Shown here piece by piece: positions 35,301 through 47,862 of a DNA stretch of 64,000 bases (position 1 is the stretch's first letter; each line of letters starts with the position of its first letter). Position numbers and translations under genes: made by a program. The stretch is from Cynocephalus volans. Lineage: Eukaryota > Chordata > Mammalia > Dermoptera > Cynocephalidae. The notes under the pieces are model-generated. The model did not search any database, was not told the DNA's origin, and saw nothing but the letters and a program-made list of their open reading frames with translations. The DNA lies in the NCBI RefSeq assembly GCF_027409185.1, contig NC_084465.1:32963864-33027863 (forward strand). Direction: 5' to 3'.

Positions 35301-38300
35301 TGGGAGAAAGATATTTATCACCTTAAGTCTTTTGTGTTCATTATACTGCTTCTGACCAATGGTGAAGACCCCTCTTGTCCCTCACTTCTGGGATTTGCAG
35401 TAGAGAATGTAGGATATTTATTTGGCTTAGATTTTTATCGGTGGCGAATAGTGACTGGGAAGCCTTATTTGATGTTTTAAAATCTCTGAAAAGCACCTTA
35501 ATCCTGCCCCTACTATGAGCTTATGGGATAAAAAAAAACTAGGAAAAAATGCAAGAAAGAAGCCTTACAATAAAATGTGTTTATTTTTTTTAACCTCTTT
35601 TCATTTTGATGTTGTTGCTTTAGGCCACATGTCTGTCTTTACCTCTGAGCTTTGCTCTATCTCTGAAGCCTTATGTGAATCCTCCCTCTCACTTTGTCTC
35701 TTAAATATCTGTCTGACCTTTTAATCACATCAGACTTCCTGGATTTCCAATTCATTATCTAATGTGACTTTGGATAAACTCTTGATTGTATTAGTGATTA
35801 CACATTATATCTGAGTCCCTGGCCACAAACTATGTAAACTGTGTAATTTAGGATATATCACTATAGTTGTGTACAAAAAGAGTTTTAAAAATTTAGTTGG
35901 TTAATATTTCTATGCTGATATTTGAGTGCCAGCCTTCTAAAATGTTTCTTGTGCACTAATGTGATGCAGGATACCCAATGATATTTTTAACCCCTTTTAC
36001 AGTATTGACTATGGCTTTGATTGCATTATTGTGATGTTTTTTTGAGAAGGAAACTGTTAGAAATAATGTGATTGAAAATATGTCCTTTAGGTTATTCATC
36101 AATTGGAAATAAGGGATTTGTTAGTAAATAAAGAATCATCATTTTCAGCATATAATTGAGTATCGCTTTTGGAGTCAAGGGTAAGTGGGGTTTTTGTTTT
36201 AACTCTAAAACTATGAAAGGAGATGTTGACCACTTATTTTAAAAGATGAATTTTCATGTGAATGTGAAATCCAACTTTGTCATATCTGGATTGTGTCCCT
36301 ACTCCCATAGTTCTCTTGCTCTTACCTTTGTGACACTTACCCCAACTTGTAACTTCAGCCTCACCCCCAGGCTGGGCTAGTTCTGTCCCTAGTGGGACCA
36401 TATAAGGAGCTAGAAGCAGAGGGCCAGAGACTCAGCTTTTGGTTGGGCCTGTGTTCGGTCCTGCACTCATTAAGGTGCCTAGTTGCCTGGAAACTGGATT
36501 CTTGCCTTACTCATCTATGATCACTTCTCTGCTGGGGATCCGCATTTCCTTTCAAACTCAGGGTACTCATCTGGAATCCTTTGCTTGCCTTTTCGTCAGG
36601 CTTCTCTACTCATAATGCCTTCAAGCTTGCCAGCCCTGACCTAGATCCTGTTTTCCCTTTGAACACTTGCCCCCTGGTGATGCCCCACCTGCCCTTTCAT
36701 GTTGTAGACTTGTCTGCCTATTTCAGATCTGCTGTTAGGCCCATGGTCCTCTTCACCATCTCTTCATTAACTGACTCTGCTCTTTTCTTGCTCTTGTGTT
36801 CTGATCAGTGTGGAATTGCAAGTCAAGCCTTCCCTACCTAGTCTGTTTTGTTAGACTGCTCAATTTTATGATGAAGTTACCTTTCCTTTGTCAAATGTCA
36901 TAATCTGGCATGATAACATCATAATTTCCCAAGGAACTGGAGTGTTTTTTAGAGAAATCTCACATTCATTGTTTGCTGTGCATTTAAAAAATATTGTCCT
37001 TTGTATCAAAGCACTGATTTTCTTTCTTCTTCATTTTGTTTCGCTTTCCAAAAAGTATCACTTTTTATTATCCTGATACAACTTGTCTTATAATATCAGA
37101 TCAAGGATATATATACATATGCCAGGTCTACAACTGAAGAATTTAAAAAGCTCATGTTTACATAGCTTAACCAAGAACACATTGGAAAGCCAGGGATACA
37201 ACAAGACTATATAATAAGTCTTCTCTCCTGCTGATCTTTGATTCATATAGCCCTCTCTAGGAAGAATGTTTTAAAAAAAACTTTTTTGGAAACAACTTTA
37301 GGTTATTTGATGCTAATGCAAAATCCATTAAGGTGGGTTAGTAGGTAAGCTGACATTCTTGATTTCCTGTCTTCTCTCTTGCCTCCCAGGAAGCTATCAC
37401 TGATGCTACATAAGCTATGACTCGATTCTCATGCTAGATTTCTTCTTTCTGTGGCTGGGAAGTAACTTTATGTGCCAGTGGGCTGGTGTAGTTGCCGTTT
37501 AGAGTCTTAGGGGCCTAGGGATACAGAGAAATGATGAGGAATTCTTGTATCATGAGAGTAAAAGGAAATAACTTTTAACTGTGTGAATGATTAAAACCTA
37601 AATCACCATGCAAAGTAACGAAAAACTGTAATGTTGGAGAACTAGTGTGCAAATTTAACTGTTTGTTAAACGCATGCATTTAAAGTCAGAGTAGTGACTC
37701 TAAATCACTTGTTCTCAATTCCATCAGGACCAGTGCTCCCTTTTTTAATAAAAAATAATTTTTAATGCCACCTTCCTGTCCTAAAGTAGAATTCAAAAAT
37801 AATATAACTTTTATAATTGAATAAATCAGTACAATGATATACTATAACATAAAGAAATAAAAATAATTTTAATAAATTAACATGTATATCAAATGTAAAT
37901 ACTTGGACACTACTATCCTAGGAGGTATAATTTAAGGTGCATGCACACATATTTGTATAAAATCACTGAGTATACTAATCATCAGTACAGTCTGATGTAA
38001 GCATATTCTAATGTTGATTTGAATGCCATGGCCAGCAATGTGATTTTCCAAACTGGTGAATAACCATTAGTAAATTTCCTAGTAAAACAAAATACATTCT
38101 TCTCTTGATTTGCACAGTGGTTGTATTTCTGAAAAATTGTGTGCATAATAAAAACATACTAAAATACTTGTATTTATGTAAACTTGTGTTAGTGTTAGAC
38201 CCAAATCATCATAAGTAGTTTTTAATTTATGCAAATGTCCTGTAGGACTTTTAAAACCTAAGGACTGTCCTTTGTGTAGTAGATCATGTAGCATCACAGG

Positions 38301-38796
38301 CTCTTGCTCACTTAATACCAGCTATGCCCCCAGTCACTGTGATGACCATAAACAACCTCACACATCTTCAGAATGCCACTCAGAGAGAAGGATATGGTCT
38401 TCTTTGAGACCCTCTGCTCTAGTCAAGTGGCTAGTGGTGTCCATCTGTAGATGAAATACCTTGGAGCAGGAAACAGGAGCCATGCCTTCCTCACCATCAC
38501 TCTCTGGAAGGTTTTGGTTATTTGGTGCTAACCTCCATGATCCGCACCATGAGAGCTTCTCTGAAACTGGACGAATCCAAAGGCTGGTCATTCATGCACT
38601 TGTACTTCTGTAATGTAAGTGTCATGTTCTTTGAAATGATATACATCTTTTTCCCCTTGAATATAGAGTTTTGTTTTAGAAACTTAAATTTGACATTTTG
38701 CATTTAACATTTGGGCTATAAACTAGGTAAGCCTAAGGCATTATTATTTTTTTACATTGGAAGTGTTCATTTCTAGGCTTATAAATTTATACAGTT
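35301..38796. other. Intron without recognised genes
   Basis: Short open frames occur without domains. A faint minus-strand MIR may lie near 37150-37210 (CATAGCTTAACCAAGAACAC). 37740-37900 is very AT-rich. Confidence 0.35.
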
Positions 38797-39743
38797 TCTT
38801 TTGAGATGTCTGTTCGGGTCCTTTGCTCATTTTTTAATTGGGTTATTTGTTTTTTTTTTTTTTTTTTTGCTGTTTAATTGTTTGAGTTCCTTATATATTC
38901 TGGATATATTAGCCCCTTGTCTGATGTGTAGTTTGCAGACACTTTCTCCTGTTCTGCAGGTTGTCTCTTCACTTCGTTTATAGTGTCCCTTGCTGTGCAG
39001 AAGCTTTTTAGTTTGATGTAGTCCCATGGTGTATTTTTGCTTTAGTTGCCTGTGCCTTTGTAGTGTCACTAAAAACCACTGGCCACTCCCATTTTGTGTA
39101 GCATTTCCCCTGTTTTCTTCTAGTAGTTTTATAATTTTGGGTCTTAAACTCAAAATGGATTAAAGACCTAAATTTATTTTTGTGTGTGGTGAGAGACAGG
39201 GATCTAGTTTCAATCCTCTTCGTGTGGATATCCAGTTTTCCCAGCACCATTTTTTGAAGAGGATATCCTTTCCTCACTATATATTCTTGAGACTTTTGTC
39301 GAAAATCAGTTGGCTATAAGTGTGTGGGTTTATTTCTGGGCTCTCTGTTCCATCGGTCTATTTGTCTGTTTTTTATGCCAGCACCATACTGTTTTGGTTA
39401 CTATAGCTTTCTAGTATATTTTGAAGTCAAGAAGTGTGATGCCTCCAATTTTGTTCTTTTTGTTCAAGATTGCTTTAGCTATATGGAGTCTTTTGTGGTT
39501 CCATACAAATTTTAAGATCATTTTTTCTATTTCTGTGAAGAATATTGTTGGTATATTCATAGGTATTGTATTGAATGCATAGATTGCTTTGGATAATATG
39601 GACATTTTGATGACGTTAATTTTTCCAACTCATGAACATGGTATATCTTTCTACTTATTTGTGTCCTTTTCAATGTTTTCCACCAATGTTTTATAGTTTT
39701 TATTGTAGAGGTCTTTCACCTCCTTGGATAAATTTATTCCTGG
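38797..39743 (-). mobile_element. Inverted 5' arm of a twin-primed L1
   Basis: On the + strand the text is reversed L1 ORF2: TTTTTTAATTGGGTTATTTG, GAGTTCCTTATATATTCTGG, CAGCACCATTTTTTGAAGAG, ATGCCAGCACCATACTG, running away from the 3' arm. The L1 position nearest 38797 is the one immediately upstream of where the 3' arm (39744 on) begins, which is the geometry of 5' inversion by twin priming. A poly-T run at 38851-38868 is internal. Confidence 0.88.
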
Positions 39744-40530
39744 TCAAGTAGCACATGAAAAAGTTTCCCAAATCACTAATCATCAGGAAAATGCAAATTA
39801 AAACCACAATGAGATATCATCTCACTCCAATTAGAATGGCTATTTTAAGGAGACAGAAAATAAATGCTGGTGAGGAGGATGTGGAGAAAAGGAAACACTT
39901 CTACGTTTTTGTTGGGAATGTAAATCGGTACAGCCATTGTGGAAAACAATATAGAGGTTCCTCAGGGAACTAAAAAATAGATCTATTTTATGACCCAGCT
40001 ATCCCACTACTGAATATATACTCAAAGGAATGAAATCAGTCTATCAAAAAAGACACCTGCACTCCCATGTTCATCACAATACACAATAGCCGAGAGATGG
40101 AATCAACCTAAATGCCCATCAACAGATAAGTGGGTTAAAAAAAAAAACCAAAAAAAAACTGATGTGTATACACAATGGAATACTATTTAGCTATAAAAAA
40201 TGACATTCTGTCCTTTGCAGCAACATGGGTGGAATTGGAAACCATCATGTTAAGTGAAGTCAGTCAGGTACAGAAAGACAAATACCACATGATCTCACTC
40301 ATATGTGGAATCTGGAAAAAAAAAAAAAGTGATTCTCACAGTAGTAGAGAGTAGTATAATGGTTACCAGAGGCCAGAAGGGGATGGGGGGGGTGAGGGGA
40401 AGGAGAAGTGGTAGACTAACAGATACCAAACTATGTTATCTACCCTAAGTGAATCATTGTGCAGTGTATGCATGTATTGAAACAACATACTGTATCCCAC
40501 AAATATGTACAAGTATGTTAAAATTTACAA
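39744..40530 (+). mobile_element. Sense 3' arm of the twin-primed L1
   Basis: CACATGAAAAAGTTTCCCAA, AACCACAATGAGATATCATC, TACAGCCATTGTGGAAAACA, CACAATGGAATACTATTTAG are end-of-ORF2 text in sense. The 3' UTR follows, with a polypurine tract GGGGATGGGGGGGGTGAGGG (40380-40399) and TCAC-type tail text. It ends near 40530 in A-rich sequence. ORF2 is broken by stops and frameshifts. Confidence 0.9.
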
Positions 40531-40534
40531 AAGA

Positions 40535-40835
40535 AGGAAATTATGACATATGCTACAACATGGATGAACCTTGAGGACGTTATGTTAAGTGAAATAAGCC
40601 AGCCATATGAGGACAAATCCTGTAAGCTTCCACTGATATGAGGTATCTAGAGTAGTCAAATTCATGGAAAGAAGAATGGGGGTAACCAGGGGCTAAGAGA
40701 GGGGGAAATAGGGAGTTATTGTTTAATGGGTACAGTTTTTGTTTTGCAAGATGAATTCTATAGATGGATGGTGGTGATGGTTGCACAATATTATGAATGT
40801 ACTTAATGCTACTGAACTATTATTTAAAAATGGTG
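40535..40835 (+). repeat. Older L1M-type 3' end (+)
   Basis: GCTACAACATGGATGAACCT, TAAGTGAAATAAGCCAGCCA, GGTAACCAGGGGCTAAGAGA, GATGGTGGTGATGGTTGCAC are the 3' end of an older L1 subfamily, with a different 3' UTR from the neighbour. It starts directly where the younger L1 ends. Confidence 0.85.
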
Positions 40836-40843
40836 AAGGGAAA

Positions 40844-40868
40844 ACAAACAAACAAACAAACAAAAAAA
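40844..40868. repeat. (AAAC)n microsatellite
   Basis: AAACAAACAAACAAACAAAC follows the L1M 3' end and is probably derived from its A-tail. A (TG)n run lies at ~40937-40951. Confidence 0.85.
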
Positions 40869-41059
40869 GCAGTGTGGCAAGGATGGAATTTCTAGAAAGG
40901 AGAAAGAGGTTAGTGTTTTCAAGACAGATGAGTGTATGCGTGTGTGTGTGTATGAGTTCTTATAGACAGGTACACAGGTAGACTTACCTCTTTGGTGTTC
41001 GTAGTAGTGGCTTAGCCAATGGGATTTTAGCAAACATGACATAAGCAGAGCCTTAAAAA

Positions 41060-41370
41060 GTACTTGTGCATGGGAGTTTTCTCTTTTCCTGTTCTTTGAA
41101 ACCCGAGGATTCACGTCAAGAAATCTGGGCTAGCCTACTGAAAGATGAGAGACGATGTAGAACAGAATCTTGGCTTAGGCGCCCCATACCAAACAGCCTG
41201 CTACCTTCCAGAAATATGATTGAGGCTATTTTGAGTTATAAGTCCTAGCTGATTTATCTGGGAGCAGAAAACTTGCCCAGCTGATCTATAACGTTATAAG
41301 AAATAATATTTCTTATTTAAAGTTGCTAAGTTTTCAGGTGATTTATAACAAGCAAGAGCTGATTAGCAAA
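41060..41370 (+). repeat. MLT1-like MaLR LTR remnant (+, provisional)
   Basis: AAAGATGAGAGACGATGTAG near the start and TTAAAGTTGCTAAGTTTTCA near the end fit the order of older MLT1 LTRs (normally ending GCTAAGTTTTGGGGTAATTTG). The middle is diverged. Confidence 0.45.
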
Positions 41371-43339
41371 TGAAGCAATTCAGCAGAAAACCACCCTGCT
41401 TCCCAAATTGTCAATCACAGAATTGTGAGCTAATGCATGATTGTTTTCAGCTAAGTTTTGGAGTGATTTGTTTCACAGCAAAAGCTGACGGATACATGTC
41501 TATATACAACAGAAGCTTTAAATTTTTTTCCCTTTCTTTGTTGTCAGAATCATGGCATCTTCCAAATCTTTCTCCCTTGAGGTCCACAATCTTATAGTTA
41601 ATTCTTTTCCTTCTCTTGCTGTGTGCAATGCTTTTAGTAACATCTTTGAGTCTGTTGCTTCTTTCAGTTCCCATAAACAGTGGGAACACGTTAGAACTAT
41701 GTCTGGTCAAGAATAAAAACTTTGCTATAGATTCTCTGTTATAGCTAATTCTGTGACCCTTATAATCACATGTAACTTCACAGTGGGGTTTTACTATGAG
41801 GCAGACATAGTATAGTGGAATGAATATTAGCTAATTCTGAAAATCAACACAATCTCTTAAGAACCTTAGTCATATGAGATTAGGACATCTTTCCCCTGAG
41901 CCTTCTTCTACATTCAGATACTATAGTTGTGTGATTTCTAACCCTGATTAGAGTTCTGTTTTTAATAAACTTCCCTAGTACTGTGGTTACTAAAAGGCTT
42001 AGCAGGCTCTCTAGCTTATTTTCTTTAATTGTCTTTAGAGCAAAATCATGGCTAAGCATTGTCTGGACCCTTAGTAGATAGTGTAGGCAAGTTTAGACAA
42101 GTGTTTCTTTTTCCCTTCTTGTTGTCTTCCTCTTTATACCTTCTAGCCATATATTGTGGTATAACCATCTTTGAATTTCTAGAATGTATTAAGATATACC
42201 ATTTTTAGCATATCAACTTTCCATTTTTCATTTTAATCTGTATACTATTCATATGATCATAACATTATCATATTAAAAATGTGTCCTTTGTTTTTCATAT
42301 ACAGCATTGTAAGCACCTGCTACATTGGACCTCATAATAATGAGCTTAATGATCATTTCTATATTGTCATTGTTGGTCATCTGGGTTATTTTAAAGTGAT
42401 ATTAAGCATCAGAGTTTTTATTGTCGTTAAAGAAATAGGGGAAGGCTTCAGATTGTCAAGGCCCTTTCCCTGGATTTCAGGGCAGGACTGAAAGTGGCAA
42501 GAACAAAGCTGCAACCCAGAACTTGAAGCAGAAGAGAGGCGGTGAGGATGGATAAGCAAGGTGCCTAACCTGTTGTACCAGGTTTCCTTCATTTCCTTCC
42601 TTGCACCTGCCTCCCACTCTGCTTCCCCCTGCTTTCTGCCCCAGAGGCTGACCTGCGTGGACTCTTGCTCTCTGGCGTCTGGTTGAGTTTGGCCCATGGG
42701 GAACTGGCGGAAGCTTGAGGGAGAAAGGAAGAAGTCAAAGTGTTCATTCTCCTGGCTCTCCCCTTGGAAGGGCATCTTGAGCAGGATGTGTTCCTGAGCC
42801 TAATCTGCTCTCCAGAAAGCAGCCAACTGTGTGATTGTTTCCCAGGGTTTCAGTAATGCTCCTCACCTGCTCCTTTCTAGCCCTGAATGGTAACAGCTCA
42901 GCTGCTAGCCAGGTCACTCACTGCCCCTCAGGATTCCGCTTAGACCCACACCTTGTAAATCACCCTTTTGAAAGTAAACCATCCTCATTATTCCATTTTG
43001 AGTGTCACATCTCTTTCCTATGGAGACCTTGACTGGTAATACTGGATACTTTGCTTAGAGTGGAAAAATCTGGATACCACCCCTAGAGGGAATTAAACTC
43101 TTAAATACATTGCTAATACATTTACAAGGGCTGAACATCTTCAGCTCTTCCTTCTTAGAATGGCTTTAGAAGGAATAGCTGAAAATCAAAGTTAGCATTT
43201 TCGTAGAGAGTTTCTACTTTTTTTTTCTTTTGCAAAATGTTTAGATGTTCTTTTTCAGCTTTGTGTTTTCTCTTGGAGCAAAGCTTGAAGGAAATTAATA
43301 TCCCTGCAGAAACCTAATAAATGCGCAATTTTCGTTTCT
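41371..43339. other. Intron without recognised genes
   Basis: AT-rich except for a GC-richer unique-looking stretch at 42480-43030. The 129-codon minus frame at 42386-42775 has no recognisable domain. Confidence 0.35.
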
Positions 43340-43820
43340 ACCTCTACTTTGATAAGTTGGTTTAAAAATTTATTTATTGCAACTATAGCATATTTATGCT
43401 GTAAGGTGTAGGTTTAAATGGAAAGTTCTCTATGGTGATACATTATCTGGTTATTTATCAAGTAATTCTTCCCAATCCTTTGGCTTGTGATATCTAATTA
43501 ACAATATATTAAATTCTGTATAATTAGATCTTATCTGGAACTTCATATTTTTATATCGATCTGCTTTTCTAATTTTATGGCAGCACACACCAGGGTTTTA
43601 ATGATTGTTATTTTGTAATAAATCCATCAAGTAGGCTAAAATGCCTTGTTCCTTCAGAGTTTCTCTTTTAGGGAATTTGACAGCATATTTTATTCTTTCA
43701 GATTAAGTTTTGATTTATTTTGTCGATGAATTTCTATTGACGGTTTTACTAATATTCCAGAAAATATAGGAATTAACTAAAAGAGAATTGACATTTTTGC
43801 AATATTTACCTTTTTTACTA
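43340..43820 (-). repeat. Decayed L1 ORF2 fragment (antisense)
   Basis: TTTATGGCAGCACACACCAG, then TTTTGTAATAAATCCATCAA and AGAGAATTGACATTTTTGCA follow the order of reversed L1 ORF2 text downstream of the RT palm (the CAGCACCATACTG and ATTGACATTTTG landmarks). Confidence 0.55.
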
Positions 43821-44378
43821 AGAAACGTGCGTTCTTCATTTGTGTTATTTCTTACATCAAGTTATTTCTTACACACACAAGGAAATGGAGGGACTATGAA
43901 ATTATCACTTATAATTACATGTAGAACTGAGTAGAGGACCTAAGTTTTCAATTAGTTGTTTTCATCTTGATTTCCTGCTTTTCAAAAACATAAAACCAAA
44001 GATAACTTGCATTGAACATGTAAGGGATTTCTTTTTCTGTAATAATCTAAGATTTATGAAAATAATATATTTCTGTTATGTTTCTTAGTTCCTTTTCCTG
44101 TAAAATTGTAACTAAAATGCTTATACAGATAATCAGGCTTGCCTACCTGTAGAGAGTGTTTCCTAATCTTTTCCATGTCATAGAACACTTAGAGAAATGA
44201 TGTTTGTATGACACCTTCAGGTGAGTGGGGAGGCTTTATTTACCCTCATCTGGAGCTGATGGTGCCAAGTGATTTCCTGCTGCTCTGGGCTGAGGCCTGT
44301 TTCTGGCTCAAGTGTAAAATCAGCACAATTAATGCAAGTTTTTCACAATGTTGCTGCTAAACACAGAAAGCACTGTAG

Positions 44379-44665
44379 TTTATTGCTGTAAACTTTCCTC
44401 TTAATACAAAGCTACAAAGTTAGAGTTAGATAGGAAGAATAAGTTCTGGTGCTCTGAGGAGACTGTAGCTAATAATATTGTATTATGTATTTCAAGATAC
44501 CTAGAGAAGAGAATCTTGAATGTTATAACCACAGAGAAATGATAAATGTTTAGGTAATAGATATGCTAACTGTTCTGATTGGATAATTATACAATACATG
44601 CATGTGTTGAAATAACAAGCTGTACCCTATAAAAATGTACAATGAAAAAATAATTAAAAATGAAA
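44379..44665 (+). mobile_element. 5'-truncated L1 3'-UTR insertion with 14-bp TSD
   Basis: ACTGTAGCTAATAATATTGT, ATCTTGAATGTTATAACCAC, ATACATGCATGTGTTGAAAT, GTACCCTATAAAAATGTACA are an L1 3' UTR in sense, ending in an A-rich tail. The flanks carry AGAAAGCACTGTAG at 44365-44378 and again at 44666-44679, an exact 14-bp duplication. It is a complete, severely truncated L1 insertion of 287 bp. Confidence 0.92.
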
Positions 44666-44699
44666 AGAAAGCACTGTAGGAACAGTTTCGGTCACTGAA

Positions 44700-45080
44700 T
44701 TACCTTGTTCCTCTATGGCTAACAACTCTGCCCAGGTAGTTCTTCACTCTACTGCTCAGACTCCCAAGTGGCTCTCCATTGCCTGAGCAGAAAAGCCAAA
44801 GTGTTTCCAATGACCTCTACCATCTGTTCTGCCAGCCTTCTGACTTCACCACTTACCTCTCTCTACCCTGTTGTTCTTTTCTGCTCACCACTGGCCTCTT
44901 GGCACTTCCTCACACAGGCCAGGCACACTCTTTCCAGTGCCCCAGCTGCTCCCTCTGCCTGGAATGCTCTTGCCCACATAGGGGCCAGGCTCACCTCTTT
45001 ACCTCCTTCAAGGTCTAGCTCAGTTGTGGCCTTCCCTTCAAGAACAAGCCTGACCACTTTGAAAAACTGATTTGTTGATT
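44700..45080 (+). repeat. L2 LINE fragment (+)
   Basis: AGTGGCTCTCCATTGCCTGA, CACAGGCCAGGCACACTCTT, CTCTGCCTGGAATGCTCTTG, CTCCTTCAAGGTCTAGCTCA is canonical L2 order. The 100-codon frame at 44768-45070 is a relic of L2 ORF2 and not a host gene. Confidence 0.88.
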
Positions 45081-46179
45081 TTCACTTTGCCTATACACTA
45101 TCGAGTTATCTGAGTTATCTATTAGGGTAACTCAGGTGTGTGCTGGTTTTTTTGGAAAAGGTAATCTGTAAAATCTGTAAGCTGTCTCAGCCTGTCCGTC
45201 CTCCTGAAGTTGAATTATTGAACATCTTTATCACCAAATCCATTGGCTTCTTGTCAACTGGTGTTTCCTTCTGCAGCGTGGGATATTCCCCTGATTATTG
45301 GAACTGTCTTCTCACTAAATTTTGTTAATTCCAGCCTACCCTAAATTTTTTCTTAATGCTTTGATGACTCTTTGCTGTTTTCTCTTTTACCACCTGAGAT
45401 TTCGTCAACCCCTTATTTAGGGTAACTTACCAACAGTTAGGCTTTGGTTTTTAGTTATTTTCTGGTAAGCTTTTCTACCTTAGCTATCTTACCTACTACC
45501 ATCATGCTAGCTGTCATCTCTCCTCATCCAGACCTGTCTTGATTGTTGTCTTCAAGGGCGCACTTTCCTGAACAGTTTGTACGTTTACTTTAAGCAAACT
45601 TGTTTGTTAAGTTGTTCTCTGGTTCTTAGGTGTCTGTTTTCCATATCAGCTGAAGTTTAAGAAAGAATTCAAATCTATTTCTCATATGATACTTTCCTAG
45701 AGCATTCCAATCTGATGATACATTTTAAAAATTCTTTATAGTAATTCTTATAAATCATGTCTCAATTAATCAAGGACTTTTATTGTTACCTTGAAGTATG
45801 TTTTAAAAATCCTTTATTGCTGTTGAATTTTTTAAGGGAACTGTTTGCGGGTACAAATTGAACATTGAGAAGAGGAGATGTACTTTTATTCCTACCTTTT
45901 AAGAATACTTTGTTACTTAATCATTTCTCTTTTTCAACTTTAGTGTTTAAATGTAAAAGCATGGTACATATCAATTCCTTAATTTTTTCTTAAATTTATT
46001 CACAATAAAATTTTAATATGTGAAGAATGGTCAATTTCAGTAGTACTTAATGCAGACAGGAAGATACTGTTTTTATCTATTAAATTTACAAAGGTTTTGA
46101 ATGCTATAATGGCCTGTCAGAAAATAAATGTCAAAATACCATACTGCCATTCTGCAGTTAGTTAAGATCAGTGGGACTT
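45081..46179. other. Intron without recognised genes
   Basis: AT-rich intron. No element was recognised. Confidence 0.35.
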
Positions 46180-46470
46180 TTTATTTATTTATTTTAAAAG
46201 TAAACTTAATTGTGTATATTTAAGATATACTACCTGATGTTATAAGATACATATCTAGTAAAATAGGTACTATAATGGAACAAATTAACATATCCATCAT
46301 CTCACATAGTTACCATTTTTTCCCCTGTGGCAAGAGAACTTATCTACTCATTTAGCAAAAATCTTGAATATGATACATTATTATTAATTCTAGTCCTCAG
46401 GTTGTACATTGGATCTTTTGACTTGTTTGTCCTACATATTTGCTGCTTAAAATCCTGTGATTTTAGCAGT
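46180..46470 (-). repeat. L1 3'-UTR fragment (antisense)
   Basis: AACATATCCATCATCTCACA, then TAGTTACCATTTTTT, TCTTGAATATGATACATTAT and GGTTGTACATTGGATCTTTT is the reverse of the L1 3' UTR seen at 44379-44665. Confidence 0.75.
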
Positions 46471-46669
46471 ATGGGAATAAGGTTTAATTGATTTTATGTT
46501 GTTTCTGTGGCATTGTCAATGAATGGAATGCCATTTATTCTTATTTCGCTTAAAATAGATCCTTATTTTACAGATTTTACATCTCTTTTGCCTTTTTATC
46601 TTGAAGTAAACATTCATGCTCTCCTTCAGTGATTTCCCAGGGCTGGAGCCTTTCTGCAGTGCAGTGTTT

Positions 46670-46860
46670 ATAGTTAAGATCAGAGACTCTGGAGACGGAC
46701 TGCCTGGATTTGAATGGTGGTTCTGCCTCTCACTGTGTCAGTTTGGGCAAGCTTGCTAACCTTTATATGTCTAAAGGTTTCTCACCTTGAAATGGGGGTA
46801 ATGTTTCCTATCCGTGCTGTCTTTTTCATACTGTTTGCTGCTTTGAGGGATAATGAATAG
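46670..46860 (+). repeat. MIR SINE (+)
   Basis: AGAGACTCTGGAGACGGACT, GCCTGGATTTGAATGGTGGT, GTTTGGGCAAGCTTGCTAAC, TTGAAATGGGGGTAATG form the MIR order from its 5' tRNA-derived end. Confidence 0.85.
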
Positions 46861-47720
46861 TTGTATAGTATACCTCATTTTATAAATTCATAAATATTTG
46901 GATTTTTTCCTCTTGCTCTTCTTGCTTCAGTATTTGGAAAGGTGGCTGCTCTTGTGCTATTTTGAATGAACTTGGATAAAATGAGTTATGATTATTTGAT
47001 TGGCAACTTTTGAGATATAAAGCTGTCTTTGAAGCCCCATAGAAAGAGGTTATGGTTATTGAAGATGATTAGAAACAAATTTTTAAAAATATAGGTTTCA
47101 TTTTTACTTCTGGGCTCATTGTTTTCTTAAAAGACTCCTTTCAAGTTATATTTTTACCATGATTCTAAAATGCATTTAGTACACAAAATGAGGGCTTAAA
47201 GTTATCTGAGAGTGAAGTAGACTGCATAATTGTTGAACTATACTTTAAGCTTTTCTTACAAAACTTTTACCTAAGACATTTTTAACATGATATAACAGGA
47301 AGATAGCTGTATCTGTTACCTGTTTATTTTAACATCAGTCTTTCTTCGTTCCATAGGATAATTAAAAAGTTGATTTGTTTGAGTGTGGTGGCTTTTGCAT
47401 GCAAAGGTAGGAATCTGAGAAGTTGGTCTCATAATGCTGTTTACAAGATTTCTTTTTCCTTGTAATATACATTTGTGAACCAAATTGATCAAGTATCTCT
47501 TCCTTCAAATCATGAAGGGGAGAAAATTTCTAAGTTGCCCTTTTGGATTCTTTGCTTTCCCCTTTTGTTGAAGGAAAAATATAGCACATTGGAATCGATT
47601 AACACCAGTAGTATAAATTATATACATCACTTTAAAATGTGGTGAGTAGAATTGATCAGATTGTGTGATTTCATTGTGGTCAGAGAATATTCCACATGAT
47701 ATCAATTCTTTTAAGTTTTT

Positions 47721-47862
47721 TTTTTTTTTTTTTTGTCTTTTTCGTGACTGGTACTCAGCCAGTGAGCACACCGGCCATTCCTATATAGGATCCGAACCCA
47801 CGGCGGGAGTGTCGCTGCACTCCCAGCGCCACACTCTCCCGAGTGCACCACAGGGTTGGCCC
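47721..47862 (-). mobile_element. tRNA-type SINE (CYN-like), nested in L1 endonuclease
   Basis: Read on the - strand it starts GGGCCAACCCTGTGGTGCAC, has a B-box-like GGGTTCGGATCC, continues with a second unit GGAATGGCCGGTGTGCTCAC and ends with an A-tail seen here as poly-T at 47716-47734. Exact 14-bp duplications TCTTTTAAGTTTTT flank it (47707-47720 and 47863-47876). The anticodon-arm region reads GGCGCTGGGAGTGC, unlike the copy at 57935. The insertion splits the antisense L1 endonuclease text. Confidence 0.88.

Noticed and set aside
42386..42775. 129-codon minus-strand frame
   Set aside because: No domain or family resemblance; composition is that of GC-richer intron.
44768..45070. 100-codon frame with Ser/Leu-rich protein
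   Set aside because: It is an L2 relic; the nucleotide order matches L2.
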